A stretch of DNA of 61,448 nt, from positions 1-61,448 of the forward strand of contig LZRV01000106.1 of NCBI GenBank assembly GCA_002159065.1, read 5' to 3'. Below the pieces are notes generated by a model. The model was not told the origin of the DNA and did not search any database. It was given only the letters and a program-made list of their open reading frames with translations. This document shows, in pieces, positions 34,711-44,224 of the stretch. The stretch is from Paenibacillaceae bacterium ZCTH02-B3 (GTDB taxonomy: Bacteria; Bacillota; Bacilli; Paenibacillales; Paenibacillaceae). How positions within the stretch are numbered: the first letter of the stretch is position 1; each line of letters starts with the position of its first letter. The position numbers and the translations under genes are program-made.

Positions 34711-34752
34711 CGCTTCATCCGAGCCGCGGATGGTGGAATGGCCCAAGGTCCA

Positions 34753-34779
34753 ATCGTCCGGCTTTCGGACGATTTTTTT
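34753..34779 (+). terminator. terminator after leuA
   Basis: ATCGTCCG (34753-34760) pairs with CGGACGAT (34766-34773), followed by seven T residues. Confidence 0.88.
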
Positions 34780-34809
34780 GTATGCGACAAGGAGGAAGCG
34801 GATCTTTCC

Positions 34810-35553
34810 ATGAAATTGCCGATCTTGCAAGTGGATCCGGCCGATATCCCGGCGTACGCCCTGACCTGCGGCGATCCGTTCCGGGCCGCGCAGATCGCGG
34901 ACAAGCTGGAAGGGGCGCGCGAGCTGGCTTTCGCCCGGGAATACCGGACTTTTGTCGGAACCTATGACGGCGTCAGGCTGGCCGTGGTCAGCCACGGCGT
35001 CGGTTCGGCGGGCGCGGCGGTCTGCTTCGAGGAGCTGGCAAGGGCGGGCGTAAAGACCCTCGTCCGCGTCGGCACGGCGGGGTCGCTGGCTTTCGACCGG
35101 TATCCGTCGGGAAGCCTCATCGTCAGCACCGCCGCCGGCCGCGAAGAGGGGCTGACGAAGCAGCTGGTGCCGGCCGGATTTCCGGCCGTGGCGGACATCG
35201 CCGTGACGGAAGCCCTTTACCGCGAAGCCAAAGCCCTGGGGGGAGGGCCCGTCGGCAAAGGCGTCACGGTGACGCTGGACGCGTTTTACAGCGGGGTGCT
35301 GGAACTGCCGCTCAGGCGCTATGCCGCGGCGGGGGCGCTGGCGGTGGAAATGGAAATCGCCGCGCTGTACGTGGTGGCCGCCCTGCGCGGCATGCGGGCG
35401 GGAGCGATCCTCGCCATTGACGGGGACGCCACGGGGGTGGACACGGAATACAATCCCCACCGCGACGTGGTCAGACAGGCGGTGGAGCGCGAGATCATCG
35501 CGGCGCTGCGGGCGCTCGCATCCCTCGCCCGGGAGGAAGCCGCACCGGCGTAG
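34810..35553 (+). CDS. nucleoside phosphorylase (uridine/purine phosphorylase family)
   Basis: The product has 247 residues. The PNP/UDP-phosphorylase family pattern is visible: YALTCGDPFRAAQIADKLEGA (phosphate-binding GDP-R), TLVRVGTAGSL, and AVEMEIAALYVVAALRG, the sugar- and base-site block. It cleaves a ribonucleoside with phosphate to a free base and ribose 1-phosphate; uridine phosphorylase is a reasonable guess, not proven. The ATG at 34810 is used because an earlier in-frame start at 34738 lies upstream of the leuA terminator. AAGGAGG is 14 bases away, a long gap. It sits between leuA and leuB. Confidence 0.85.
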   Translation: MKLPILQVDPADIPAYALTCGDPFRAAQIADKLEGARELAFAREYRTFVGTYDGVRLAVVSHGVGSAGAAVCFEELARAGVKTLVRVGTAGSLAFDRYPSGSLIVSTAAGREEGLTKQLVPAGFPAVADIAVTEALYREAKALGGGPVGKGVTVTLDAFYSGVLELPLRRYAAAGALAVEMEIAALYVVAALRGMRAGAILAIDGDATGVDTEYNPHRDVVRQAVEREIIAALRALASLAREEAAPA

Positions 35554-35623
35554 CGTCAAGGCGGCCGCCTTGGCCGCGTGAACGGATGTTTGACAGGAAA
35601 TCATTTCGATTCGGAGGAGTGGA

Positions 35624-36709
35624 ATGATCATGCCGGAAACCAAGAAAATCGCCGTAATCGCCGGGGACGGCATCGGTCCGGAGGTGGTGGCGGAAGCGAT
35701 CAAGGTGCTGAAAAGGACCGAGGAGCTGTTCGGCTATCGGTTCGAGTTCGAGCACGGGCTGTTTGGCGGCATCGCCATCGACGAGAAAGGGACGCCGCTG
35801 CCGGAGGACACCCTGCGGATGTGCCAGGCCGCGGACGCGGTGCTGCTCGGCGCCGTGGGCGGTCCGAAGTGGGACAACAACCCGAAGGAGCTGCGGCCGG
35901 AGACGGGGCTGCTCGGCATCCGCAAGGCGCTCGGGCTGTATGCCAACCTCCGTCCCGCCGTCGTGTTCGATTGCCTGATCGGGGCCTCCACGCTGAAGCC
36001 GGAGGTGCTGAGGGGCACCGACCTGATCGTCGTGCGGGAGCTGACGGGCGGCATCTATTTCGGGGAAAAATACCGCCGCGACACCGAAAACGGGCAGATC
36101 GCCGTGGACACGTGCGTGTACAGCGTGCCGGAGATCGAGCGCATCGTGCGCCGGGCCTTCGAGATCGCGCGCCAGCGCCGCAAGAAGCTCGCTTCCGTGG
36201 ACAAGGCCAACGTGCTGGAGACGTCCCGGCTCTGGCGGGAGACGGTGAACCGCATCGCGCCGGAGTACCCCGACGTCGAGCTGGAGCACGTGCTGGTCGA
36301 CAACGCCGCGATGCAGCTTCTGCGCCGGCCGGCCAGCTTTGACGTGATCGTCACCGAGAACATGTTCGGCGACATCCTGAGCGACGAAGCGGCGATGCTG
36401 ACCGGGTCCATCGGCATGCTGTCTTCCGCTTCCCTCGGGGACGGCAACCGCGGCCTGTACGAACCGGTGCACGGCTCCGCGCCGGACATCGCCGGCAAGG
36501 GGATCGCCAATCCCGTCGCCACGATTCTGTCCGCGGCGCTCATGCTCCGGCTGTCCTTCGGATACCATGACGCGGCGGACGCGGTGGAGCGGGCCGTCCG
36601 CGAAGTGCTGGACGCCGGACACCGCACGGCCGACATCGCCGAGGCCGGCGACAAAACCGTCGGCACGACGGAAATGGGCGATCTCATCGCCGCCGCCATG
36701 CGGAACTGA
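35624..36709 (+). CDS. leuB: 3-isopropylmalate dehydrogenase
   Basis: The product has 361 residues and carries out NAD-dependent oxidative decarboxylation in leucine synthesis. The N-terminus [22 protein letters not shown], substrate Arg residues in [22 protein letters not shown], the catalytic region [34 protein letters not shown] and the signature [19 protein letters not shown] are all present. The ATG at 35624 is six bases after GGAGG; an ATG at 35630 is possible. leuC and leuD are not in the window. Confidence 0.96.
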   Translation: MIMPETKKIAVIAGDGIGPEVVAEAIKVLKRTEELFGYRFEFEHGLFGGIAIDEKGTPLPEDTLRMCQAADAVLLGAVGGPKWDNNPKELRPETGLLGIRKALGLYANLRPAVVFDCLIGASTLKPEVLRGTDLIVVRELTGGIYFGEKYRRDTENGQIAVDTCVYSVPEIERIVRRAFEIARQRRKKLASVDKANVLETSRLWRETVNRIAPEYPDVELEHVLVDNAAMQLLRRPASFDVIVTENMFGDILSDEAAMLTGSIGMLSSASLGDGNRGLYEPVHGSAPDIAGKGIANPVATILSAALMLRLSFGYHDAADAVERAVREVLDAGHRTADIAEAGDKTVGTTEMGDLIAAAMRN

Positions 36710-36732
36710 ACTTGCCTTTCACCGCGCCGGGC

Positions 36733-36802
36733 GGCGGACTCCTTCCGCCGGCATGCCCGCTTCCGGAACGGAGTCCGCCGGATCCGGCGCTTTTTCTTTT
36801 TT
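36733..36802 (+). terminator. terminator after leuB
   Basis: A large stem (GGCGGACTCC with GGAGTCCGCC) is followed by a small GCCGGATCCGGC palindrome and TTTTTCTTTTTT. Confidence 0.75.
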
Positions 36803-36891
36803 CCAATCGGGTCGTCCGGCAGGAATTTGGCCTGACCGGGAAGAATATTGTGAAATATCGCACCGTATACGGACGGGGGGAGGGAATGGCG

Positions 36892-37302
36892 ATGAGTTTT
36901 TGTTGCGGAGCCAGCATGATCGGCATGAAGGGAACGCTGAAGCACTACCGCACGCGGATTCACAACGTTCCCATACTGTTCTGTCCGGTCTGCCACCGGG
37001 TGGAAGTCCACTACCTGGTGGAGAGCGAATATGAAATTTTGGCGGAATACGCCCACGGAGACGGTGCGGCCGAGATCGACTTCCGCGACTATGTGGACGA
37101 ATCGGACAAAGCCCTCCACGAAAACTGCATCAACCACGACAACGAGGACGATCTCCAGATCGTGCAAAACCAGATCGACATGGCGCTGGATTTGCTTTCC
37201 TTCGCAAAAGCCATCCACGACGAAGAATGGCAGGAGCAGCTGAAACGCCGTCTCGCCGTCCTGAGCAGAAGACGAAGCAAGTTGCTGACGAGGCGGACGT
37301 AA
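36892..37302 (+). CDS. small CxxC zinc-ribbon-like protein, unknown function
   Basis: The product has 136 residues. The N-terminus MSFCCGASMIGMKGTLKHYRTRI and FCPVCHRVEVHYLVE give a two-part Cys pattern (CC and CPVC), resembling a YgiT-type zinc ribbon. A strongly acidic middle (DFRDYVDESDKALHENCINHDNEDDL) and a basic helical end follow. I chose the ATG at 36892, six bases past GGAGGG; an ATG at 36886 is also possible. It stands alone between two terminators. Its role is unknown to me. Confidence 0.75.
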   Translation: MSFCCGASMIGMKGTLKHYRTRIHNVPILFCPVCHRVEVHYLVESEYEILAEYAHGDGAAEIDFRDYVDESDKALHENCINHDNEDDLQIVQNQIDMALDLLSFAKAIHDEEWQEQLKRRLAVLSRRRSKLLTRRT

Positions 37303-37383
37303 GTTGTTCCGCGCGCGGCGCGCTGTTTCCGCAAGCGGCTTTTCGCCGCCGTATCGGATCCAGGCCCGATCGGGAATCCCATC

Positions 37384-37416
37384 AAGCTCCGGCAGGACGC
37401 CGGAGCTTTGACGTTT
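37384..37416 (+). terminator. probable terminator
   Basis: AAGCTCCGGC (37384-37393) pairs with GCCGGAGCTT (37399-37408); the T tract after it is weak. Confidence 0.55.
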
Positions 37417-37470
37417 TGGAAAGCCACGAACCTTCGACAGAAGCCGCATTCCAATCGACAGCTTCTCCGA

Positions 37471-37500
37471 TTGACAGTGGGGCGAGCGGGATACTATGAT
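37471..37500 (+). promoter_or_regulatory. sigma-A promoter of the histidine kinase gene
   Basis: TTGACA (37471-37476), an 18-base spacer and TATGAT (37495-37500). Confidence 0.75.
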
Positions 37501-37558
37501 TAATGTAAAATTTGCTTCCTGATTTCTCCTCTCATCTCAAATATTGGGGGTCTGTCAC

Positions 37559-38920
37559 ATGGACAAGTCGGAGGCCCGTAATTTTCCAGGTTGCAAAGCG
37601 TTCGAAGAGAACCTGGGCAACTGGACATGGGACCGGTTGAACCGACTATTTTGGAAACCCGCAGATATCCCCCATGACGAGGTTGACGGCCGGCACTCGA
37701 CCAAGCCTCCCATTCCCCCAATCGCCTCATGGCCCGCCAGAAGGGAAGCCGCCGCATCGCTTTCCGCCGACCCGGGCGCGGCAGCCGCAACGGAATCCCT
37801 TGCTCCCGACAGGTTTGAACCAGGCTACAGACCCGACCGTTTCGAGGAAGTGTTGCAGCAGCTGGACACCGGGGTCGCCATTGTGGACAACCGGGGGGTG
37901 TTGCGATTTTTGAACGCGCAGATGGAGCGGTTTCTCGAAACGCCCCGCGAGGTCGTGATCGGCGTTCCCTTGAACCGCTTGTTTTTTCATCGCCGGGTGC
38001 CCCGTCTGGTACGCCGCATGCTGGTGCGGCTGTTCGGCGAGGTGAAGCGGAACCGCTGTTGCCGCATGGAGTTCCAGACCGAATGCCGGTGTCTCCTGGT
38101 CGACGTCGCCCGGGTCGAAGAACTGGACGGCGACTACCTGGTCAGCGCGAAGGACGTGTCGGACTTCAAGCTGATCGAGCAATCCGCGCTGCAGAACGAC
38201 AAGCTGGCCATGCTCGGCAAGATCGCCGCCGCCATCGCCCACGAAATCCGCAATCCGCTGACGGCCATCCGCGGCTTCATTCAGCTGCTTACGCCCTATC
38301 TGGAGGAAAAAGGAAAACAGGAGTATGCCCGCGTCATCATGTCCGAGATCGACCGGGCCAATCATATCATTTATGAGTTTCTCAATTCGTCCAAACCCTC
38401 CGAACCGACCAAGCAGCCGGTCCGGGTCGAGAGCCTGCTGAAGGAATTCATTTTGCTCACGGAAAGCGAAGCGAACATGATGGGCTGCGAACTCACCTGC
38501 CACATCTCCGACGCGGACATGGTGGTGGATGTCGACGTCAAGCAGATCAAACAGGTGCTGCTGAATATTTTCCGGAACGCGCTGGAAGCCATCCAGGCGG
38601 CGGGCGACGGGCGCAAGGGCAGGATCGGACTGTCCGCGCGCAGGGACAAACGGCACGTGCTCGTTTCCGTGCGGGACAACGGCAAGGGCATGGATCCGGG
38701 AACGATCGGGAGGCTGTTCGATCCTTTTTTCACCACCAAGAAGGACGGCACCGGCCTCGGGCTGTCGGTCAGCTACCGGATCATCCGCAATCACGGCGGC
38801 ACCATCCGGGTCGACAGCGTGCCGGGAGAAGGAACGGAATTCACCATTTGCCTGCCTTTGAACATGAAAGCCGAGGAGAAGAACGCGGACGGACGGGCGG
38901 GGGCGGAGCGCCCGGCCTGA
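37559..38920 (+). CDS. PAS-domain sporulation-type histidine kinase
   Basis: The product has 453 residues with no membrane segment. Residues 1-90 are unstructured; a PAS domain (about 93-205) begins FEEVLQQLDTGVAIVDNRGVLRFLNAQME; the DHp helix has the phospho-acceptor H228 in AIAHEIRNPLTAIRGFIQLL; the HATPase domain has the N box NIFRNALEAIQAAG, VRDNGKGMDPG and DPFFTTKKDGTGLGLS. This is close to the KinA/KinE-type kinases that feed Spo0F, and there is no adjacent response regulator, as is usual for orphan sporulation kinases. The ATG at 37559 is eight bases after TTGGGGGT. Confidence 0.88.
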   Translation: MDKSEARNFPGCKAFEENLGNWTWDRLNRLFWKPADIPHDEVDGRHSTKPPIPPIASWPARREAAASLSADPGAAAATESLAPDRFEPGYRPDRFEEVLQQLDTGVAIVDNRGVLRFLNAQMERFLETPREVVIGVPLNRLFFHRRVPRLVRRMLVRLFGEVKRNRCCRMEFQTECRCLLVDVARVEELDGDYLVSAKDVSDFKLIEQSALQNDKLAMLGKIAAAIAHEIRNPLTAIRGFIQLLTPYLEEKGKQEYARVIMSEIDRANHIIYEFLNSSKPSEPTKQPVRVESLLKEFILLTESEANMMGCELTCHISDADMVVDVDVKQIKQVLLNIFRNALEAIQAAGDGRKGRIGLSARRDKRHVLVSVRDNGKGMDPGTIGRLFDPFFTTKKDGTGLGLSVSYRIIRNHGGTIRVDSVPGEGTEFTICLPLNMKAEEKNADGRAGAERPA

Positions 38921-38950
38921 AGCGGCCCGATTTCCGCAAGCGAATGACCG

Positions 38951-38981
38951 GCCGGCCGGAGAAGATCCGGCGGGCTTTTTT
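38951..38981 (+). terminator. terminator after the kinase gene
   Basis: GCCGGCCGGA and TCCGGCGGGC pair with one mismatch around a 5-base loop, followed by six T residues. Confidence 0.8.
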
Positions 38982-39130
38982 GATGTTCGCCGTCCTCTTA
39001 AGCTCCCCCTCGTCTCCCCCTCCCGAAGCTCCGGAAAACCATGAACTCCGTCATATCGACAAGAGCGCCCGTTTGCGTTATTTTGTGGAAAAGAAAAATT
39101 AGCAGGATTGTGAAATGAGGAAGCGTGAGC

Positions 39131-40939
39131 ATGAAACGTGACGGCGTCGGAGCCGGGGCGGAACCCGGAAGCGGCGCAGCCGGGCGGCCGCGATGGGCCG
39201 TGGAACCGCTGGGCGACGGCGCGGTATTGCTGCGCCGTCTGGGCCCCGTGCGGCCGGGAGACATGGCGGAAGCCGCCGAACGGCTGCGCCTCGCCGGCTT
39301 CCCTTGGCTGGCGGAGGCGGTTCCCGCTTATGACAGCATTGCCTTGCAGGCCGACTTCGCGGCGACGGTACCCCCATCGGTCATGGCCGCCCGCGCGCTG
39401 GAGCTGCTGGAGGATTGGCGGCCCGGGCGGCGGAAGGCGCGGACGGTGCGCATTCCTGTCGTATACGGCGGGCCGGAAGGGCCGGACCTGGAAGAAGCGG
39501 CCGCAAGGAGCGGCCTAACGCCCGGGGAGTTTGCGGCGCGGCACGCGTCCGCCGTCTACGAAGTGGCGGCGATCGGATTCGCGCCGGGCTTTCCGTACCT
39601 GGCCGGGCTGCCGGAAGAGCTGGCCCAGCCGCGCCGGGACGTTCCCCGTCTCAGGGTTCCCGCGGGTTCGGTCGGCATCGCCGGCCGGCAGACCGGCATT
39701 TACCCGGTGGATTCGCCGGGCGGCTGGACGCTGATCGGCCGCACGCCGTTTCCGCTGTTTAACCCGCATGCGGACGACCCGTTTCCGCTGCGCCCCGGGG
39801 ACAAAGTGGTGTTCGAGCCCATGGACCGCGAAGAGGCCCGGAAGTTTTTCGCCGGAAGCCCGGCGGACGGGAGACCGTACGCCGCGCGGGATCCGGCGCG
39901 GGAGCGGGAAGCGGCGCTGACCGTCCTGGATCCGGGGCTGCTTTCCACCATTCAGGATCCCGGCCGTCCGGGGTGGCAGGCGTTCGGCATGTCCGCGGGA
40001 GGCGCCGCGGACCGGGACGCGATGCGCATCGCCAACGCCCTGGTCGGCAATCCGCCGGACGCCGCCGTATTGGAATTGACGCTGCGCGGCGGCGCGTACC
40101 GGGCCGAACGCGACGTGCTGGCCGCGCTGTTCGGCGCCGATTTTGAAATGTTCGCGGACGGCCGGCCGATCCCTGCCGGCCGCCCGGTGCGTCTGCCCGC
40201 CGGCGCGGTGCTCTCGTTCGGCCGGCCGAAACGGGGTTGCCGCGCCTATCTCGCGGTGGCCGGCGGCATCGGCGTTCCGCCGGTGCTGGGCAGCCGCAGC
40301 ACCGATCTGCGCGCCGGCATCGGCGGGCTGGACGGCCGTCCGCTGCGGAAAGGGGACCGGCTTCCCGCGGGAAATCCGTCGCCGGAAGCCTGCCGTTTGC
40401 TTCGGAAGCTGGAAGAGGAAGAACATTCCGCGGCGGACGGCCGTTCGGAAGACCCGCGGGAAGGCGCTTTTGCGGCGCATGATTCGTGGCATTGGGACGG
40501 CCGCCCGGTGATATTGCGCTTTTTGCCCGGGCGATCCTGGGAACGGTTCACCGAAGGGGCGCGGCGCGCGTTTGCGGAAGCGGAGTACGCGGTGTCGCCG
40601 CAATCCGACCGCATGGGCCTCCGGCTTGAAGAAGGACCGGAGCTCAGGCGGGCCGACACGGCCGAGACGGTGTCCCACGGCGTCGTGCCCGGCGCGGTCC
40701 AGGTGCCGGCGAACGGAAGGCCCATCGTGCTGGGAAGGGACTGTCAGCCGACGGGCGGATACCCGATCATCGCCCATGTCATCCGCGCGGATTGGTGGAA
40801 GCTGGCCCAGCTTCGCCCCGGCGACCGCGTCGTGTTTCGGCCGACAACCGAAACCGAAGCGCTTCGCCTCCTGGCCATGCGGGAACGCGAGCTGCGCCTG
40901 GCGGAAACGGGCATCCGTCTTCGCTGGTTCCGTCCATGA
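39131..40939 (+). CDS. fused 5-oxoprolinase subunits B and C (PxpB-PxpC)
   Basis: The product has 602 residues. Residues about 25-245 are PxpB/KipI-like (allophanate hydrolase subunit 1 fold: PLGDGAVLLRR, YEVAAIGFAPGFPYLAGLPE, RVPAGSVGIAGRQTGIYPVDSPGGW). Residues about 265-590 are PxpC/KipA-like (subunit 2: VLDPGLLSTIQDPGRPGWQAFGM, GAADRDAMRIANALVGN, YLAVAGGI, SDRMGLRLEEG, DCQPTGGYPIIAHVI). In most bacteria these are separate genes that with PxpA hydrolyse 5-oxoproline to glutamate using ATP. The ATG at 39131 is seven bases after GAGGAAG. pxpA follows. Confidence 0.93.
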   Translation: MKRDGVGAGAEPGSGAAGRPRWAVEPLGDGAVLLRRLGPVRPGDMAEAAERLRLAGFPWLAEAVPAYDSIALQADFAATVPPSVMAARALELLEDWRPGRRKARTVRIPVVYGGPEGPDLEEAAARSGLTPGEFAARHASAVYEVAAIGFAPGFPYLAGLPEELAQPRRDVPRLRVPAGSVGIAGRQTGIYPVDSPGGWTLIGRTPFPLFNPHADDPFPLRPGDKVVFEPMDREEARKFFAGSPADGRPYAARDPAREREAALTVLDPGLLSTIQDPGRPGWQAFGMSAGGAADRDAMRIANALVGNPPDAAVLELTLRGGAYRAERDVLAALFGADFEMFADGRPIPAGRPVRLPAGAVLSFGRPKRGCRAYLAVAGGIGVPPVLGSRSTDLRAGIGGLDGRPLRKGDRLPAGNPSPEACRLLRKLEEEEHSAADGRSEDPREGAFAAHDSWHWDGRPVILRFLPGRSWERFTEGARRAFAEAEYAVSPQSDRMGLRLEEGPELRRADTAETVSHGVVPGAVQVPANGRPIVLGRDCQPTGGYPIIAHVIRADWWKLAQLRPGDRVVFRPTTETEALRLLAMRERELRLAETGIRLRWFRP

Positions 40940-41054
40940 CGGCAAGGCTCGCGAGGAATCATGAAGAGTCAACACACAATCATAAAGAATCATGAGAATT
41001 CCCTAAAAATATGACCCGAGAAAAAGGGAATTGTCATTTTATGACGAAAACAAA

Positions 41055-41903
41055 ATGAAGGAAATGGAACCCAAGGCGGGGAGGGCGACGGAAAAACGCG
41101 ACGTGGAAACGGATAGAGACCTCGGGGAAACCGTCGATCTGAACGGAGATGTGGGCGAAGGCTACGGCCATTGGAGAGCGGGCGACGACGAGGCGTTGCT
41201 CGCGATCGTCAGTTCCGCCAACATCGCCTGCGGATTTCATGCCGGCGACCCGCACGTCATGCGGCGGACGGTGGAAGCCTGTCTCAGGCGCGGAGTGGCG
41301 ATCGGCGCCCATCCCGGCCTGCCGGACCGGCTGGGATTCGGTCGCCGGGAGATGGCGGTGTCGCCGCAGGAAGTGGAGGATTTCGTGTTGTATCAGACCG
41401 GCGCCCTTCTGGCGTTCACCGCCGCGTCCGGCGGACGTCTGGCCCATGTCAAGCCGCACGGCGCCCTGTACCACATGGCCGCGCGAAGACCGGACATCGC
41501 GGCGGCCGTGGCGCGGGCGGTTTACCGCCTGGATCCCGGCCTCCTGCTGTTCGTCCCGCCGGAATCCGAGCTGGAACGGGCCGGTCGCGCCATCGGACTG
41601 CGCGTGGTCGTCGAAGGTTTCGCCGACAGGGGCTACGCGGCCGGCGGGGAATTGGCGCCTCGCGGGACACCCGGTGCGGAAATCGGCAGCGAAGAAGAAG
41701 CGTTGCGCCAGGCGCTGGCCCTGACTGGGCGCGGAACCGTCCGCACCGTGGACGGCGGGGAAATCGCCCTCCGCGCGGAAACGATCTGCGTCCACGGCGA
41801 CCGGCCGCGGGCGGCGAAGCTGGCGGCGTCGTTGCGGCGCGGCCTCGAGGCCGCAGGAATTCGCATCGTTTCTCCCGCTTCGGCCAAACCGCCATCCCGG
41901 TAA
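41055..41903 (+). CDS. pxpA: 5-oxoprolinase subunit A (LamB/YcsF family)
   Basis: The product has 282 residues from the ATG at 41055. Family blocks are VDLNGDVGEGYGHW, IVSSANIACGFHAGDPHVMRRTV, GAHPGLPDRLGFGRR, HVKPHGALYHMA and RAETICVHGDRP; conserved Asp and His residues suggest a metal site. It completes PxpABC with the upstream fusion. The start is uncertain: the family core begins at about residue 25, and the ribosome site (AAAAGGGA) serves a five-codon frame starting at 41041 whose TGA overlaps this ATG. Confidence 0.9.
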   Translation: MKEMEPKAGRATEKRDVETDRDLGETVDLNGDVGEGYGHWRAGDDEALLAIVSSANIACGFHAGDPHVMRRTVEACLRRGVAIGAHPGLPDRLGFGRREMAVSPQEVEDFVLYQTGALLAFTAASGGRLAHVKPHGALYHMAARRPDIAAAVARAVYRLDPGLLLFVPPESELERAGRAIGLRVVVEGFADRGYAAGGELAPRGTPGAEIGSEEEALRQALALTGRGTVRTVDGGEIALRAETICVHGDRPRAAKLAASLRRGLEAAGIRIVSPASAKPPSR

Positions 41904-42094
41904 TTCCAATGAAAGATAAAACGTGAAAACCCAAATGAACCGCAATATCCATGCGACGCAGGATTGGTTGGATTTGAGCAAGATGGCAGGAATCCCAAAA
42001 TCCCCTGTTGAATTGACTTTTCTGGTCCAATCCGATCGGAATGCAGCCATGCATGCCGCAACGACCTTGCACGGAACCTTGGGGGATGCCGCGC

Positions 42095-44194
42095 ATGATC
42101 ATCAGCAGAGCCGAGATGCGAACGATATGGACGGTCCTGGCGGCCGCAGCCGCGCTTGGCGTCTACTTCGGAAGCCGCGCGTGGCTGCAACCGGCGCTTG
42201 AACCCTGGTCCGGACCGGTGGCGCATCTCATTTTGAAAACGCTTGAATTTTCCCTGTGTCTGGTCATTGTCACCCTGGGATGGATGGTGTTCGTCTCCAC
42301 CCTGGACCGGCAGCGGCTGATCCTCGCCGCCCTGTTTGCGGTTGTCGGCCTCATGGCTCTGCTCGGCGGGCTGACTTCGCCGGGAATGCCGCTGTACCGC
42401 GCGGCCGCCGGCAGCGGTCCCGGACAGCTCGCGGACTGGCTGGCGGATTTGTTCGCTTCAGCCGGGCTGTTGATCGTCTTTTCCCTGCGGCAGACCGGCG
42501 TGTCGCCCCGGATGCGGCGCGTCGCGATCGGATCGGCCGTGGCCGTGGCCGTGGTGACCAGCGCTGTCATCTACATGCATCCCCTGCCGGATCATGTCCT
42601 GGGATCCCTTCGCCCTTTTGCCAACGTCTTGGCGCTTATCCTATACGCGGCGGCCGCCGCGACGATCCTGTACCGGAACCGCAAGGAACGTCCACAGGTC
42701 CTCTTGTCCGTCATCCGGTCCATCGTCTGGCTGATGTCCGCAAAAGTGGTCAACCTGTTCGCCGCGGATTTTATGAGCCCCGACATGCTTTTGGAACACG
42801 CTTGCCGGCTGATCGGCTACTATACGCTGCTCAACGGCATTTACCTGATCACCATTGAAGAGCCCCTCCGGCGGCAGAAAAAAGCGGAAGCCCGCAGCAA
42901 CTATCTGGCTTACTGGGACGAGCTCACGGGACTGCCCAACCGGCGGCATTTCGGCGAGCGGCTGGAGGCGGAAATCGGCCGCGCCCGCAACGCGCGCCAG
43001 CGGGCGGCCCTGGTGCTCCTGGATTTGGACCGGTTCAAGACAATCAACGATTCGATGGGGCACGCCTTCGGCGACCGTCTGCTCAAAAAAGCGGCGGAGC
43101 GCCTGCATGCCTGGTCGGAAAACGGGGAAAAGGTCTTCCGGATGGGGGGAGACGAGTTCAGCGTCCTGCTTCCCGGCCTCACGGACCCGCGGGAAGCGGA
43201 ACGGATCGCCGAACAGCTGGTCGGCTTGTTCCGCGAGCCGCTGGATGTCGGCGTCAATTCCCTGCATGTCACGGCGAGCGCGGGCGTCGCGGTGTTTCCC
43301 GACGACGGGGACTCTCCGATGACGCTGCTCCGCAACGCGGACACGGCCATGTACGCCGCCAAGGAGACGCGCAACGGCTGGAGGCGTTACGCCCCCGAGA
43401 TGAACGCAAAGGCGATCAAGCGTCTGCAGCTGGAAAACGATCTGCGCATCGCGCTGGAACAGAACCAGTTCGTCGTCCACTATCAGCCGATGGTCGATCT
43501 GGAAACCGGACGCCTGGTCGGCGCCGAAGCCCTGGTCCGCTGGATGCATCCCCAGCACGGCCTCATTCCGCCCGGCGAGTTCATTCCGATCTGCGAGGAG
43601 AACGACCTGATCGTGCCGCTGGGGGAATGGGTGTTGCGCACGGCCTGCCGCGAGGCGAAAAGGTGGCAGGACGAAGGCGCGGGACGGCTGGTCGTTTCCG
43701 TCAATTTGTCCATGCGGCAGTTCCGCCAGGAAGACCTGTGCGAACGGGTGCGCGCGGTGCTGGACGAGACGGGACTTCCGCCCGATTGCCTCGAACTCGA
43801 GATTACGGAAAGCGTCATGCTCGACGCGGCCAACGCCGCGCGCACGCTGGACGGACTCAGGCGGATCGGCGTGCGCATCTGCATCGACGATTTCGGCACC
43901 GGATACAGTTCCCTTCATTATCTGCGCCGGCTGCCCATCGACAAGCTGAAAATCGACCGTTCCTTCGTGAGCGATGTGGCGAAGGACCGCACCGACGCGG
44001 CCATCGTGTCCGGCATTTCGGCAATGGCGCGAAACCTGAACGTGGTCGTCACCGCGGAGGGCGTGGAAAGCGAAGAACAGGCCGAATTTTTGCGTAAATT
44101 GCGGTGCCACCAGGCTCAGGGGTTCTACTTCTCCAAGCCCGTGCAGGCCGACCGGTTTCTTGCCCTGCTGCACGGCGGGGAAGGCACGCGCTGA
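42095..44194 (+). CDS. membrane GGDEF-EAL cyclic-di-GMP protein
   Basis: The product has 699 residues. The N-terminal 250 residues form about seven membrane spans, a MASE-type sensor. The GGDEF domain (about 272-435) has an intact MGGDEF active site (351-355) and [14 protein letters not shown], with no obvious RxxD inhibitory site. The EAL domain (about 445-690) has EALVRW (478-483), [10 protein letters not shown] and [17 protein letters not shown], so both synthesis and breakdown of c-di-GMP look possible. The ATG at 42095 is chosen for TTGGGGGA upstream; nearby ATGs are alternatives. From 41904 to 42094 I see nothing else. Confidence 0.92.
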   Translation: MIISRAEMRTIWTVLAAAAALGVYFGSRAWLQPALEPWSGPVAHLILKTLEFSLCLVIVTLGWMVFVSTLDRQRLILAALFAVVGLMALLGGLTSPGMPLYRAAAGSGPGQLADWLADLFASAGLLIVFSLRQTGVSPRMRRVAIGSAVAVAVVTSAVIYMHPLPDHVLGSLRPFANVLALILYAAAAATILYRNRKERPQVLLSVIRSIVWLMSAKVVNLFAADFMSPDMLLEHACRLIGYYTLLNGIYLITIEEPLRRQKKAEARSNYLAYWDELTGLPNRRHFGERLEAEIGRARNARQRAALVLLDLDRFKTINDSMGHAFGDRLLKKAAERLHAWSENGEKVFRMGGDEFSVLLPGLTDPREAERIAEQLVGLFREPLDVGVNSLHVTASAGVAVFPDDGDSPMTLLRNADTAMYAAKETRNGWRRYAPEMNAKAIKRLQLENDLRIALEQNQFVVHYQPMVDLETGRLVGAEALVRWMHPQHGLIPPGEFIPICEENDLIVPLGEWVLRTACREAKRWQDEGAGRLVVSVNLSMRQFRQEDLCERVRAVLDETGLPPDCLELEITESVMLDAANAARTLDGLRRIGVRICIDDFGTGYSSLHYLRRLPIDKLKIDRSFVSDVAKDRTDAAIVSGISAMARNLNVVVTAEGVESEEQAEFLRKLRCHQAQGFYFSKPVQADRFLALLHGGEGTR

Positions 44195-44224
44195 ATCCGC
44201 AGGCCCCGCCGGCCGCTTGCCGCG

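Noticed and set aside
34738..34809. Longer N-terminus of the nucleoside phosphorylase
   Set aside because: The extra 24 codons cover the leuA terminator hairpin and have no family similarity.
33076..35703. Minus-strand frame of 875 codons opposite leuA and the phosphorylase
   Set aside because: Antisense shadow; it crosses two terminators and the leuA promoter.
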